Shown here piece after piece: positions 31,263 to 41,518 of a DNA stretch of 64,000 nucleotides. The stretch spans positions 62,001 through 126,000 of the forward strand of contig NZ_CP032487.1 in the NCBI RefSeq assembly GCF_004124235.1, read 5' to 3'. Under the pieces are notes generated by a model. The model did no database searches, was not told the origin of the DNA, and saw only the letters and a list, made by a program, of their open reading frames with translations. Positions within the stretch are counted from its first letter, which is position 1. The number at the start of each line of letters is the position of its first letter. Both the position numbers and the translations under genes were made by a program. The DNA is from Yersinia hibernica. GTDB lineage: Bacteria > Pseudomonadota > Gammaproteobacteria > Enterobacterales > Enterobacteriaceae.

Positions 31263-32639
31263 TTATGACTTGAGTGGGTGCAGTGGCAGCCAGATTATCA
31301 GGCGCAACCCCCCTAATGGGCTGTCTTCGGCCCGAACCCACCCGCGATGTTGATTAACTGCGGTTTCCACAATGGCCAGCCCCAACCCGGTTCCGCCGGA
31401 CTCGCGGTCTCGCGCTTCATCTGTGCGGTAGAATGGCCGGAATATCTGCTCACGATCTTCTGGGCTAACCCCCGGGCCATCATCATCGACAGTGATAGTT
31501 ATCCCCTGATTATCCGAGCTGAATGCCACGGCAATGTGATGATGAGAATAACGTAGTGCATTACGCACGATATTCTCCAGCGCACTGTCGAGGGCTGCAG
31601 GATTGCCAAATAACATCCATGGGCCAGGAGGCGCAGTCACTTCGAGTGTTTTCCCCATCTGGTCAGCTTCAAACTGTGCATTTTCCAGCACATCAGACCA
31701 AAGTTCATTGGCTTTGATGGGCTCTCGATGTAACTCATTTTTGTGCTGACTGCGAGATAACACCAGCAAGTCATTGATCATGCTATCTAACCGCTGGGCT
31801 TCCATCTCGATACGTTCCAGCTCTTTCCCCTCGCCATGGCGACGGCGCATCAGTGCGGTGGCCAGTTGCAGGCGGGTGAGTGGCGTGCGTAATTCATGAG
31901 AGATATCCGAAATCAGCCGTTGTTGGGCGACTACCATCCGGTCAAGAGCACTGATCATCTGGTTGAAACTAGCGCCAGTGGCCAAAAATTCTTGTGGGCC
32001 GGATTCCAGCTCAGGGTGCTGCTTCAGATTACCTCGCGCGACATCATCAGCAGCATTTTTCAGCTTACGCGCCGGTTTTGCCAAGCTCCATGCCAGCCAC
32101 AACAACAGTGGCGCACTGATTAGCATCGTGGCAATCAATAACAGCAGCGGCCGGTCAAACATCAAATTGATAAAATCAGATTGCGGGCTGCTGGCTGGGC
32201 GCAGCAGATAAAGCTGATAGTTATCTTCGCCATCCCGAATGGAGAAAGGGCCAACCATCTCCAGACGGCCATATTTTTTCTTTTTCGGCTGGTCTGAGTT
32301 ATCTGACTGGCCGATAAAATTGCGCACCATTTGCATTTCGTGGCGCTGAGCACCAATAACGCGGCCTTCGGTGGTCACTAGCACTAAATGCTGGCCGGGT
32401 GGCGCCCACTTTTCGATGGCGCGATAAAGTCTGCGCCACCACATGAGGTCATTGGCAGGATCACTGGCCAGTTCGGCCTCAATATGTTGCTCCAGCATCG
32501 TTCCCTGACGCTGTTCACTGTCGAGCAAGGTCGTCATTTGACGCGAATCGAGCTTGGGCACCATCAACACCAGCATTAATACCAGCGCTAAAGTAAACCA
32601 GAAAATCGCAAAAATTCGCGTCGTTAAACTGTTAATCAT
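31263..32639 (-). CDS. cpxA: Envelope-stress sensor histidine kinase CpxA
   Basis: A 458-residue inner-membrane kinase. Two transmembrane helices (about 8-28 and 165-185) flank a periplasmic sensor region; HAMP follows, then the HisKA motif D-I-S-H-E-L-R-T-P-L (His about 248) and an HATPase domain with D-D-G-P-G-V and G-T-G-L-G-L-A. It autophosphorylates and controls CpxR in response to misfolded envelope proteins. The start overlaps the end of cpxR by four bases. Confidence 0.98.
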   Translation of the reverse strand: MINSLTTRIFAIFWFTLALVLMLVLMVPKLDSRQMTTLLDSEQRQGTMLEQHIEAELASDPANDLMWWRRLYRAIEKWAPPGQHLVLVTTEGRVIGAQRHEMQMVRNFIGQSDNSDQPKKKKYGRLEMVGPFSIRDGEDNYQLYLLRPASSPQSDFINLMFDRPLLLLIATMLISAPLLLWLAWSLAKPARKLKNAADDVARGNLKQHPELESGPQEFLATGASFNQMISALDRMVVAQQRLISDISHELRTPLTRLQLATALMRRRHGEGKELERIEMEAQRLDSMINDLLVLSRSQHKNELHREPIKANELWSDVLENAQFEADQMGKTLEVTAPPGPWMLFGNPAALDSALENIVRNALRYSHHHIAVAFSSDNQGITITVDDDGPGVSPEDREQIFRPFYRTDEARDRESGGTGLGLAIVETAVNQHRGWVRAEDSPLGGLRLIIWLPLHPLKS

Positions 32640-33334
32640 GTTTCAGAGACCATCAGATACCCGCGACCCCGCAGAGTTTTAAACCAAGGTAGCCCGTCTT
32701 TGCGATCCGGTAGCTTACGGCGCAGGTTTGAAATGTGCATATCAATGGCACGGTCAAAAGGTGTTAATCGTTTACCCAACACTTCTTGGCTGAGATGCTC
32801 GCGCGAGACCACTTGGCCGAGGTGCTGAGCCAGCAGGTAGAGTAAGGTAAATTCAGTACCGGTTAACTCCAGCGATTGCCCCTCAAAGCTGGCTTCCTGA
32901 CGGCCCGGGTTCAATTGTAGGCAGTCAACCTCTAGGATTGGCGCACCTTGATCGACATTTTGCTGTTGTTCACTCCAGTTAGAGCGGCGCAAGATAGCCC
33001 GGATACGCGCCACCAACTCACGGTCATTAAACGGTTTTGCCAGATAATCATCGGCACCCAGCTCAAGGCCAAGTACCCGATCCAGCTCGCTGCCACGTGC
33101 CGTCAGCATAATAACTGGGGTCTGGTGGTGCTGGCGTAGCTCTTTCAATGTTTCGATACCGTTTTTACGCGGCATCATAATATCAAGTAATAACAAGTCG
33201 ATAGAGCTGTCCAGCAGATTTAATGCCTGCTCACCATCGTGAGCAACAACAACATTAAAACCTTCCATCTCCAATAATTCTTTCAACAGCGACGTCAGTT
33301 CACGATCATCATCAACTAATAGGATTTTATGCAT
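32636..33334 (-). CDS. cpxR: Response regulator CpxR
   Basis: A 232-residue OmpR-family regulator. The receiver domain (1-120) has the acidic pair in L-V-D-D-D, the phospho-acceptor Asp in L-L-L-L-D-I-M-M-P and the Lys in L-A-K-P-F; a winged-helix DNA-binding domain fills about 135-232. The ATG at 33334, reading M-H-K-I-L-L-V-D-D-D, gives the E. coli length; the longer frame runs through the cpxP promoter region. It is divergent from cpxP. Confidence 0.98.
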   Translation of the reverse strand: MHKILLVDDDRELTSLLKELLEMEGFNVVVAHDGEQALNLLDSSIDLLLLDIMMPRKNGIETLKELRQHHQTPVIMLTARGSELDRVLGLELGADDYLAKPFNDRELVARIRAILRRSNWSEQQQNVDQGAPILEVDCLQLNPGRQEASFEGQSLELTGTEFTLLYLLAQHLGQVVSREHLSQEVLGKRLTPFDRAIDMHISNLRRKLPDRKDGLPWFKTLRGRGYLMVSET

Positions 33335-33388
33335 GATTGTTTCTCCTCTTGACGCAAAATACGTTATCAATTGCCGGTATTCCATGAC

Positions 33389-33403
33389 TTTACTTAGCTT
33401 TAC
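33389..33403. promoter_or_regulatory. CpxR box
   Basis: On the minus strand GTAAA-GCTAA-GTAAA, a perfect GTAAA-N5-GTAAA CpxR site, between cpxR and cpxP. A second, weaker copy with one good half lies at 33420-33434. Auto-activation of cpxRA and strong activation of cpxP are expected. Confidence 0.85.
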
Positions 33404-33517
33404 ATGCCCTGACTCCAGTTTTACATCCACTGACGCTAGTTTGCAGCGGGGCCGGTAGACTGCTCCTCATTGAATCGCAGAGCGTAAATCGCTTAGCAGA
33501 TAGAACCTAGGAGTTAA

Positions 33518-34018
33518 ATGATGCGTAAAGTAACTAAAGTAGCAACGTTAATCATGGCGTCAATGTTAGTTCTCGGCTCTCAAGCCGCCTTCGCTGCTGA
33601 TAAAACCGGTGCCACTGATGGCTGGTGCCACGGTGACGGTACGATGATGAACAAGAAAGATGGCCGTGGCCACCATAACATGTTTGATGGCGTCAATCTG
33701 ACAGAGCAGCAACGCCAGCAAATGCGAGACCTGATGCGTCAGTCTCGTCAAGACCGTCCTCGTGTCGATTTAACTGACCGCGAAGCCATGCACAAACTGA
33801 TTACTGCGGATAAATTCGACGAAGCCGCGGTCAGAGCGCAGGCCGAAAAAATGTCCAAAGACCAAATTGACCGTCAGGTCGAAATGGCCAAAGTCCGTAA
33901 CCAAATGTTTAACTTGCTCACTCCAGAGCAAAAAGCTGCCTTGAACCAAAAGCACCAGCAGCGCATTGAGAAAATGCAGCAGGCGCCAGCAGCACAACCC
34001 TCTTCTGCCCAGAAGTAA
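33518..34018 (+). CDS. cpxP: Periplasmic Cpx feedback inhibitor CpxP
   Basis: A 166-residue protein with a signal peptide ending Q-A-A-F-A-A-D and two L-T-x-x-Q motifs (L-T-E-Q-Q and L-T-P-E-Q), the hallmark of CpxP/Spy. It binds the CpxA sensor domain and helps deliver misfolded proteins to DegP. TAGGAG precedes tandem ATGs at 33518 and 33521. Its 3' UTR encodes the CpxQ sRNA. Confidence 0.95.
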   Translation: MMRKVTKVATLIMASMLVLGSQAAFAADKTGATDGWCHGDGTMMNKKDGRGHHNMFDGVNLTEQQRQQMRDLMRQSRQDRPRVDLTDREAMHKLITADKFDEAAVRAQAEKMSKDQIDRQVEMAKVRNQMFNLLTPEQKAALNQKHQQRIEKMQQAPAAQPSSAQK

Positions 34019-34039
34019 GTAGTACCCAGTAATACCCTG

Positions 34040-34099
34040 TTTTCCTTGCTATAGACACCATCCCTGTCTTTCCCCGCCATGATGGCGGGGCTTTTTTTT
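34040..34099 (+). ncRNA. cpxQ: CpxQ small RNA from the cpxP 3' UTR
   Basis: The segment from TTTTCCTTGC through ATAGACACCATCCCTGTC to the terminator closely follows the E. coli/Salmonella CpxQ sequence as I remember it. There RNase E cuts the cpxP mRNA at the U-rich start, and Hfq-bound CpxQ represses envelope-protein mRNAs. The 5' end here is placed by analogy. Confidence 0.7.
34072..34099 (+). terminator. Terminator of cpxP/CpxQ
   Basis: CCCCGCCA, three-base loop, TGGCGGGG, C and eight Ts. Confidence 0.92.
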
Positions 34100-34149
34100 G
34101 TCTCATTTCCGTTATACTAATAACCCCTGAATATTATTCGGTATGAGTT

Positions 34150-35052
34150 ATGGATCCGCAATATGCTCGGCTGGTGAAAGCGGCTGCGCTCAGTGCCACG
34201 GTGCTGGCATCAATCTTACTGATAATTAAAATTTTTGCTTGGTGGCATACCGGATCAGTGAGCTTGTTGGCTGCATTAGTTGACTCTCTGGTGGATCTGG
34301 CCGCCTCTTTGACCAATCTTTTTGTGGTGCGCTATTCCCTGCAACCCGCGGATGAAGAACATACTTTTGGTCACGGCAAAGCTGAGTCCCTGGCAGCACT
34401 GGCGCAAAGTATGTTTATTTCCGGCTCGGCGCTGTTCCTGTTTTTGACCGGTTTCCAACATTTGGTCTCACCGACACCATTACAAGATCCCGGCATCGGT
34501 ATCTGGGTAACCTTAATTGCACTATTCAGTACCCTGATATTAGTCACATTTCAGCGTTGGGTGGTTAGAAAAACACAGAGCCAAGCTATTCGGGCCGATA
34601 TGTTGCACTATCAATCTGACGTCATGATGAATGGTGCTATTCTTATTGCATTGGCATTGAGTTGGTATGGCTTTCATCGGGCGGATGCGCTGTTTGCATT
34701 GGGTATCGGTGTTTATATTCTGTATAGCGCACTGCGTATGGGTTATGAAGCTGTGCAAGCTTTGCTGGATCGGGCCTTGCCGGATGATGAACGGCAGGAA
34801 ATTATTGATATTGTGACTTCATGGCCTGGTGTTATTGGTGCTCATGACCTGCGGACACGTCAGTCTGGGCCAACACGTTTTATTCAACTCCATCTCGAAA
34901 TGGAGGATATGTTGCCATTGATGGAGGCGCATATTTTAGCGGATCAAGTGGAGCGGGCATTATTACACCGCTTCCCCGGCGCGGATGTACTTATCCATCA
35001 AGACCCAAGCGCGGTGGTGCCAAAAGAACGTCATGCGCATTGGGAGTTATAA
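34150..35052 (+). CDS. fieF: Ferrous iron / zinc efflux pump FieF
   Basis: A 300-residue cation diffusion facilitator that exports Zn(II) and Fe(II) against protons. Six membrane helices are followed by a cytoplasmic metal-binding domain from about residue 210. The transport-site residues are in L-V-D-S-L-V-D and M-L-H-Y-Q-S-D-V, matching Asp45/Asp49 and His153/Asp157 of E. coli YiiP. Length is identical to the E. coli protein. It lies between cpxP and pfkA, as in E. coli. Confidence 0.97.
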   Translation: MDPQYARLVKAAALSATVLASILLIIKIFAWWHTGSVSLLAALVDSLVDLAASLTNLFVVRYSLQPADEEHTFGHGKAESLAALAQSMFISGSALFLFLTGFQHLVSPTPLQDPGIGIWVTLIALFSTLILVTFQRWVVRKTQSQAIRADMLHYQSDVMMNGAILIALALSWYGFHRADALFALGIGVYILYSALRMGYEAVQALLDRALPDDERQEIIDIVTSWPGVIGAHDLRTRQSGPTRFIQLHLEMEDMLPLMEAHILADQVERALLHRFPGADVLIHQDPSAVVPKERHAHWEL

Positions 35053-35300
35053 TTTATTCATCAGTTATTGCTAGATTAGCTATTGTGGCATTAGCGGCAG
35101 GTAAATTGTGGTTACTAATGGTTAGGTTGTGAAGAAAATACCGCCAAATGGCATGACTTGAATCAATTCAGCTTGGTGTTTTTGCTATAATATTCAATAT
35201 TAAGCTCATAAAGCTGATTTTCTGTACTGTTCGCCTGTGCAAGATACAATCGGCAAATAAAGAATTTTAAAAAATCGCATCTACAAGTTCAGAGGTAGTC

Positions 35301-36284
35301 ATGGTCAAGAAAATCGGTGTACTAACAAGCGGCGGTGATGCGCCAGGCATGAACGCGGCCATTCGTGGGGTTGTTCGTGCTGCTTTGTCAGCAGGATTGG
35401 AAGTTTTCGGTATTGAAGATGGCTATCTTGGCTTGTACGAAAACCGCATGAGAAAGCTGGACCGCTATAGCGTGTCAGATATGATTAACCGCGGCGGTAC
35501 TTTCCTAGGCTCAGCACGTTTCCCCGAGTTTCGTGATCCGGAAAAACGTAAAGTTGCGCTCCAGAATATGAAAGACCGTGGCATTGATGGTCTGGTTGTT
35601 ATTGGTGGTGACGGCTCTTATGCGGGTGCAGATTTACTGACCAAAGAGGGTGGGATTCACTGTGTTGGCTTGCCGGGCACCATTGATAATGATGTGGCAG
35701 GTACGGACTACACCATCGGCTTCTTTACTGCACTGGGCACCGTGGTCGAAGCGATTGACCGCTTACGTGACACTTCTTCTTCGCATCAGCGTATTTCCAT
35801 TGTTGAAGTCATGGGCCGTTATTGCGGCGATTTGACACTGGCGGCGGCCATTGCCGGGGGCTGTGAGTTTATTGCCATCCCTGAAGTCGAGTTCAAACGC
35901 GATGATTTAGTAAAAGAAATCAAAGCGGGTATCGAGAAAGGTAAAAAGCACGCCATCGTTGCCATTACTGAAAAACTGGACAACATCGACGAACTGGCCA
36001 AATACATTGAGAAAGAAACCGGCCGTGAAACGCGTGGCACGGTACTGGGTCATATCCAGCGCGGTGGCGCTCCGGCTCCTTATGACCGTATTCTTGCCTC
36101 TCGTATGGGCGCTTATGCTGTTGATCTACTGTTGGAAAATCATGACTATTCCCACGGTGGTTTCTGTGTTGGCGTACAGAATGAGAAGATGGTGCATGAG
36201 TTAATCTCAGTGTGTATTGCGCCAGAAAACAAGAAAAGTAAATTTAAAGAAGATTGGTACGACACGGCGAAAAAACTGTTCTAA
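35301..36284 (+). CDS. pfkA: 6-phosphofructokinase I
   Basis: A 327-residue ATP-dependent phosphofructokinase, the committed step of glycolysis. The ATP loop [10 protein letters not shown] is at residues 9-18; G-G-D-G-S-Y follows, and the catalytic Asp lies in G-T-I-D-N-D. It is slightly longer than E. coli PfkA (320) through its C-terminus. AGAGGT precedes the ATG. Confidence 0.98.
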   Translation: MVKKIGVLTSGGDAPGMNAAIRGVVRAALSAGLEVFGIEDGYLGLYENRMRKLDRYSVSDMINRGGTFLGSARFPEFRDPEKRKVALQNMKDRGIDGLVVIGGDGSYAGADLLTKEGGIHCVGLPGTIDNDVAGTDYTIGFFTALGTVVEAIDRLRDTSSSHQRISIVEVMGRYCGDLTLAAAIAGGCEFIAIPEVEFKRDDLVKEIKAGIEKGKKHAIVAITEKLDNIDELAKYIEKETGRETRGTVLGHIQRGGAPAPYDRILASRMGAYAVDLLLENHDYSHGGFCVGVQNEKMVHELISVCIAPENKKSKFKEDWYDTAKKLF

Positions 36285-36301
36285 AACAGTCAATAGCCTG
36301 A

Positions 36302-36334
36302 GAAAAAAGGCCTCCGCTTGCGGGGGCTTTTTGC
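36302..36334 (+). terminator. Terminator of pfkA
   Basis: GCCTCCGC, TT, GCGGGGGC (8-bp stem with one G-U pair) then five Ts. Confidence 0.88.
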
Positions 36335-36499
36335 ATTTAATCGGCGGTATATTTCGTATTGATATAATCAAAACTTTTTTATTCTTTAATTGGCTGGAAA
36401 GTTTCTGGCACGCTCTGTATCAAGCCAACCAATTGGGTTGATTACATTTTAAGTTAATAACTATTCAAGTTAATGACAATAAATCTGGGGAGCGGGTCA

Positions 36500-37489
36500 A
36501 TGCGTAAATGGGGTGTAGGTCTTTCATTACTGCTGCTGGCATCAGGTGCCATGGCAAAAGATATTCAATTGCTGAATGTGTCATATGATCCGACACGTGA
36601 GTTTTATCAAGAATATAATCAATCATTTAGCAAGCATTGGCAAGAGCAAACCGGTGACAAAGTGACGGTGCGTCAATCACATGGCGGTTCGGGTAAGCAG
36701 GCGACCTCGGTTATTAATGGTATTGAAGCTGATGTCGTGACTCTGGCTCTGGCTTATGACGTCGATGCTATTGCTGAGCGTGGTCGTATTGATAAAGATT
36801 GGATCAAGCGCTTGCCGGATAACTCCGCGCCTTACACCTCAACTATCGTATTCCTGGTGCGCAAAGGGAATCCAAAACAGATTCAGGATTGGTCAGATTT
36901 AGTCAAGCCGGGTATTTCGGTCATTACGCCGAATCCCAAAACCTCCGGCGGCGCGCGCTGGAACTACCTAGCGGCATGGGGTTATGCGCTAGAGCACAAT
37001 AATAATGATCAAGCCAAGGCGCAAGAATTTGTCAAACAGTTGTATAAGAATGTGGAGGTCTTGGATTCTGGCGCTCGTGGTGCGACCAATACATTTGTAG
37101 AACGTGGCATTGGCGATGTATTGATTGCCTGGGAAAATGAAGCCCTGTTGGCGGTGAATGAAGTGGGCAAAGACCAGTTTGATATTATTACACCGAGTGT
37201 TTCTATTTTGGCCGAGCCGACAGTCTCGGTGGTGGATAAAGTGGTCGATAAGCGCGGCACCCGTGAAGTGGCTGATGCGTATTTGAAATATTTATATTCA
37301 CCTGAAGGCCAGACCATTGCCGCGAAAAATTACTATCGGCCACGAGATCCGGCGGTAGCCGCCAAGTTTGCCAAAGAATTCCCGCAACTGAAGTTGTTTA
37401 CCATTGATGACGTTTTCGGCGGCTGGACGAAAGCACAGCAGGTGCATTTTGCCACCGGCGGCGTATTTGACGAAATCAGTAAGCGATAA
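36500..37489 (+). CDS. sbp: Sulfate-binding protein
   Basis: A 329-residue periplasmic sulfate/thiosulfate-binding protein for the CysUWA ABC importer. The signal peptide [11 protein letters not shown] ends at A-M-A; the mature start [10 protein letters not shown] and the Q-S-H-G-G-S-G-K-Q ligand loop are conserved. ATG 36500 has GGGGAGC upstream and gives the E. coli length; the frame from 36473 would mask the signal peptide. Confidence 0.97.
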   Translation: MRKWGVGLSLLLLASGAMAKDIQLLNVSYDPTREFYQEYNQSFSKHWQEQTGDKVTVRQSHGGSGKQATSVINGIEADVVTLALAYDVDAIAERGRIDKDWIKRLPDNSAPYTSTIVFLVRKGNPKQIQDWSDLVKPGISVITPNPKTSGGARWNYLAAWGYALEHNNNDQAKAQEFVKQLYKNVEVLDSGARGATNTFVERGIGDVLIAWENEALLAVNEVGKDQFDIITPSVSILAEPTVSVVDKVVDKRGTREVADAYLKYLYSPEGQTIAAKNYYRPRDPAVAAKFAKEFPQLKLFTIDDVFGGWTKAQQVHFATGGVFDEISKR

Positions 37490-37523
37490 AATAACATAAT
37501 GATTTGATAGCAATAATAGACTC

Positions 37524-37560
37524 AGCGCCCGCAAGTTAATGCTTACGGGCGCTTTGTTTT
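37524..37560 (+). terminator. Terminator of sbp
   Basis: AGCGCCCG pairs with CGGGCGCT, extended by AAG/CTT across one mismatch, then TTGTTTT. Confidence 0.8.
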
Positions 37561-37700
37561 ATCCGCCATTTTAACCCTCTGATTATTTTCATAATTCCTC
37601 TCTTTATTACAGATAAAAACCGCGTAATTCGCCAGCACGTGTTAAATGCGCTATTGAGTTATTTGGTCTAATAAATGTGGCAAATTATGCGGAGAAAATT

Positions 37701-38615
37701 ATGAATATTAGTGGCGTTTCAAGTGCGAGATTGATAGATAACCCAGATTTGGACTCATCAAGTCCGCCATCGGGGGCATTATCGAGGTGGGACAGTACTG
37801 AATCACTGCATAGTAACGCGTCAATTCTATATGTACCTGATGGATGTGATGGCGATTCAGCAGCTATCACTGAGTATACACCACCTAAAATAATAAACAG
37901 GCCAGTTGACAACGCTTTAAAACCGCAAAATTATCCTGTTAATAAGAATGGAGGATCCCCGTTAAGTCTGGAAAATTACTTATCAGACTATTTATTAAAT
38001 AAAGTGAATGATGAGGGTAAAGCACCTGTATGGCTAAGGCCATTGGCCGCTTTGCTGGCGTTATTTGGAATTCATGGTTTTGGTCAAACTAACTGTGCTT
38101 CTTGTGCTACGGCGGTTATCGATACATTAGAGCAAAATAAGCTACATCTGGCATTGCCATATCTGAGGGGAGCTGATGTTAAAGGAAATATGGATAGGCT
38201 TATTTATGAAAAAACATCGGTTACTGAGTTGATGACTAAGCTACAAGGCTATCAGCGTGACGAAGCCTTATATGGTGTTTTGGTGATTAAACGTCCAGCT
38301 TTATGGCGCATATTGCCATGGATGACAGAGGGGCACGCCTGCAATGTGATCAAATTTGCAGGCAGTAATTTCATCCATTTTCTCGATACTCAGAAGAGGA
38401 CATATATAAAATATGATCTCAATCTTTATAAGGAGGAAGAGATTGCCGATTGTGAAGAACAAATAAGGCTCTCTAGTCAGATACGCCAGAAAGCTCAGAT
38501 AAGTAAATTCTTTGGTTTGGTAGGAACGGACGGAATTGATTTATATGAGAAAATTTTTAGACACTCAGATAATAAAAAAACCGGAGCAACAGCCCCGGCT
38601 TTATCAAAAACTTAA
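37701..38615 (+). CDS. Candidate secreted papain-fold (Tox-PL-like) effector
   Basis: A 304-residue protein I do not recognise as a named gene. ATG 37701 has GGAG six bases upstream. The first 60 residues are rich in Ser, Asp and Pro with no hydrophobic signal, like a type III secretion signal region. The region from about 120 to 232 reads as a papain-fold deamidase/protease: N-C-A-S-C-A with Cys132, then G-H-A-C-N-V with His212 and F-L-D-T-Q with Asp229 and Gln231. This order and local sequence match the Tox-PL glutamine-deamidase type (related to the C3 domain of Pasteurella toxin and to SseI). The gene is more AT-rich than its neighbours, replaces cdh of E. coli, and its last 14 or so codons read through the tpiA terminator. 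Secretion and activity are inferences. Confidence 0.6.
   Translation: MNISGVSSARLIDNPDLDSSSPPSGALSRWDSTESLHSNASILYVPDGCDGDSAAITEYTPPKIINRPVDNALKPQNYPVNKNGGSPLSLENYLSDYLLNKVNDEGKAPVWLRPLAALLALFGIHGFGQTNCASCATAVIDTLEQNKLHLALPYLRGADVKGNMDRLIYEKTSVTELMTKLQGYQRDEALYGVLVIKRPALWRILPWMTEGHACNVIKFAGSNFIHFLDTQKRTYIKYDLNLYKEEEIADCEEQIRLSSQIRQKAQISKFFGLVGTDGIDLYEKIFRHSDNKKTGATAPALSKT
38571..38602 (-). terminator. Terminator of tpiA, inside the effector reading frame
   Basis: On the minus strand CCGGGGC, TGTT, GCTCCGG (one G-U pair) then a run of Ts, 23 bases past the tpiA stop. It also encodes the C-terminal residues of the convergent gene at 37701-38615. Confidence 0.85.
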
Positions 38616-38624
38616 AAGCAAAAA

Positions 38625-39422
<798 letters not shown>

Positions 39423-39520
39423 TCAATAATAATGACTGCCCGACAGGCAGTTTACCTGTCCAACAGTATAGAGATGATTAGCGGCAATGGCTTTGCTTTT
39501 CGTCATTAATTGCGGCGAGA

Positions 39521-40126
39521 TTATGCTTCAGATAGTGACAGCTTAATCGGTTCAACAGCGAAGGTAAGCCCTTTTTCGCCATTATCTGCCACAACATAGC
39601 GAATTGCGCCGACAGGATGGGCAAAGAAAGGCAAACCTTTACCCTGAGTGAGCAGTTGCTGCACATTGTCGAGACTTTGTTCGACCGTCAATGTTGGTTC
39701 AAACTGGCGCATCAGTGCCGCCATATAAGTGACAGCGACTCGTCGAGCCGCTTTCTCTTCATTTCCTTTGATTGGTAGATAAGTAATTTGTATGGTTTTT
39801 ATCTTACCGGTACCTTTCTCCAATGCGGTTGAAGCATAGAGATTTTCATTAATCTTACTGGCCGCCCGCGTCAGGGGTGGCGCATCATCCTTGACTGTAA
39901 TCGCGTGAAACTCACTGATTGGCAGGGTTGGGTTGGCGTGATTATAGCGCTCACGGAATTTTACCAGAGTTAAATCGAAGGTTGGTGCGCCAGAAAGCAG
40001 ATAAGGTGCCGTTGGCTGCGTTTCTTCTGCTGACTTATCACCGCCAGCATCGGGGTCGGCATGAGCGCGGCTAACCGTTGCGATGAGCAGCAGTATTGTC
40101 AGCATGGCGGTTATTTCTTTTCTCAT
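39521..40126 (-). CDS. yiiQ: YiiQ-like DUF1454 periplasmic protein
   Basis: A 201-residue protein with a signal peptide ending S-R-A-H-A-D, so exported. The rest matches the DUF1454 family in length and position: E. coli yiiQ also lies upstream of tpiA. I see no catalytic motif and its function is unknown. It is divergent from the DUF805 gene. Confidence 0.85.
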   Translation of the reverse strand: MRKEITAMLTILLLIATVSRAHADPDAGGDKSAEETQPTAPYLLSGAPTFDLTLVKFRERYNHANPTLPISEFHAITVKDDAPPLTRAASKINENLYASTALEKGTGKIKTIQITYLPIKGNEEKAARRVAVTYMAALMRQFEPTLTVEQSLDNVQQLLTQGKGLPFFAHPVGAIRYVVADNGEKGLTFAVEPIKLSLSEA

Positions 40127-40282
40127 GACTTATCCGTGGTCTGAAGTGTATAGGGGATTAAAACGGTAATGGGGGGTGATTGTCAAAATTCACTGCAAAG
40201 ATTATAGGTTAGTTGCGGTGTTGAGTTACTCTATTGTGCATATCAACACGACGTTATATCAGTTAAATGGATCAGGTTATTG

Positions 40283-40717
40283 ATGACAATACAGCAGTGG
40301 TGTTTCTCGTTTAAAGGCCGTATCGGGCGGCGTGATTTTTGGATCTGGATCGGGTTGTGGCTCTTGGCGATGTTGGTTATTTTTACCTTAGCAGGGCAAC
40401 ATTGGCTCCCGACTCAAACTGCTGCTTTTGCTATTGTTTTTTTGCTGTGGCCCACGGCGGCGGTGGTCGTCAAGCGGCTACATGACCGCAATAAAGCCGG
40501 TTGGTGGGCATTACTGGTGGTGCTCGCCTGGATGTTGATGGCCGGTAACTGGCAGATGTTAGCGCCTATCTGGCAATGGGGGGTAGGGCGGTTTATTCCC
40601 ACGCTGATTATTGTCATGATGTTTATTGACTGCGGCGCATTTCTCGGCACTGAGGGGGAGAACCGCTTTGGCCCGGAGGCGGTGCCGGTGAAGTTTCTGG
40701 CCGATAAAGCGCAGTAG
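40283..40717 (+). CDS. yiiR: DUF805 inner-membrane protein (YiiR)
   Basis: A 144-residue membrane protein with four hydrophobic helices. The N-terminal F-K-G-R-I-G-R-R-D-F-W and central K-R-L-H-D-R-N-K-A-G-W-W are the DUF805 signature. ATG 40283 is chosen over the TTG one codon earlier. Position matches E. coli yiiR, and no function is known. Confidence 0.88.
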   Translation: MTIQQWCFSFKGRIGRRDFWIWIGLWLLAMLVIFTLAGQHWLPTQTAAFAIVFLLWPTAAVVVKRLHDRNKAGWWALLVVLAWMLMAGNWQMLAPIWQWGVGRFIPTLIIVMMFIDCGAFLGTEGENRFGPEAVPVKFLADKAQ

Positions 40718-40733
40718 AGCCGGTGTAAAGCAC

Positions 40734-40753
40734 AAGGGCGCAGTAGCGCCCTT
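40734..40753. terminator. Hairpin between yiiR and fpr
   Basis: AAGGGCGC, AGTA, GCGCCCTT: a perfect 8-bp stem between convergent genes. T tracts are weak on both sides, so termination may be modest. Confidence 0.6.
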
Positions 40754-40771
40754 GAATATGAGATGCGGAGT

Positions 40772-41518
40772 TTACCAGTATTGTTCGCTGGTCATATGCC
40801 CCGGTTTACGGCGTAAATGTTTGCGCATCCCCCGCTGTTCTTTCAGCAATTGCTGGGTATCACGCACCATTTGCGGGTTACCACACAGCATGACATGGCT
40901 ATCTTCTACATCAATCTTCAGGCCAACTGCCGCTTCCAGCGAGCCATTTTCAATCAGCGCCGGGACTCGGCCGGTCAATGATCCTGGGGATTCTTCCCGG
41001 CTGACCACTGTTTGAATCCGCAATTTACCATTATAACGTTGCTCGAGCTGCTGCATCAGTGGCAGATAGCTGAGGTCACGAGCAAAACGGGCAGCATGAA
41101 CCAGCACCAGATTTTTGAAGCGCTCCAAATCGCGCCCTTCCTGCAAAATAGACAGATAAGGCCCAATGGCGGTGCCGGTTGCTAGCATCCAGAGCGTGTC
41201 ACAATCCGGGATTTCTTCCAGGACAAAGAAACCCGCCGCTTGCTTGGTCACCATGATTTCGCCGCCGACGGCCAGTTGGTCTAGCCGTGGGCTGAGTTTC
41301 CCCTCTGGCACGGTGACCAGATAAAACTCCAAGTTATCGTCACTGGGGGCATTAACGTAGGAATAAGCCCGCTGCACCCGTTCACCATTAATATCTAATG
41401 CCAGCTTGGCAAATTGACCGGCGGTAAAGGGATCGACGGGCGCATTGACCCGAATACTAAATAGAGCGTCCGTCCAGTGTTCGATGTGAGTAATCTTGCC
41501 ACTAACCCATTCAGCCAT
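40772..41518 (-). CDS. fpr: Ferredoxin/flavodoxin-NADP+ reductase
   Basis: A 248-residue FAD enzyme that moves electrons between NADPH and flavodoxin or ferredoxin. FAD-binding R-A-Y-S-Y and NADP-binding A-T-G-T-A-I-G-P-Y-L motifs are present, with C-G-N-P-Q-M-V near the C-terminus and a terminal Tyr-Trp as in E. coli Fpr. It is SoxRS-controlled in E. coli; I could not identify a confident Sox box here. Confidence 0.97.
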   Translation of the reverse strand: MAEWVSGKITHIEHWTDALFSIRVNAPVDPFTAGQFAKLALDINGERVQRAYSYVNAPSDDNLEFYLVTVPEGKLSPRLDQLAVGGEIMVTKQAAGFFVLEEIPDCDTLWMLATGTAIGPYLSILQEGRDLERFKNLVLVHAARFARDLSYLPLMQQLEQRYNGKLRIQTVVSREESPGSLTGRVPALIENGSLEAAVGLKIDVEDSHVMLCGNPQMVRDTQQLLKEQRGMRKHLRRKPGHMTSEQYW

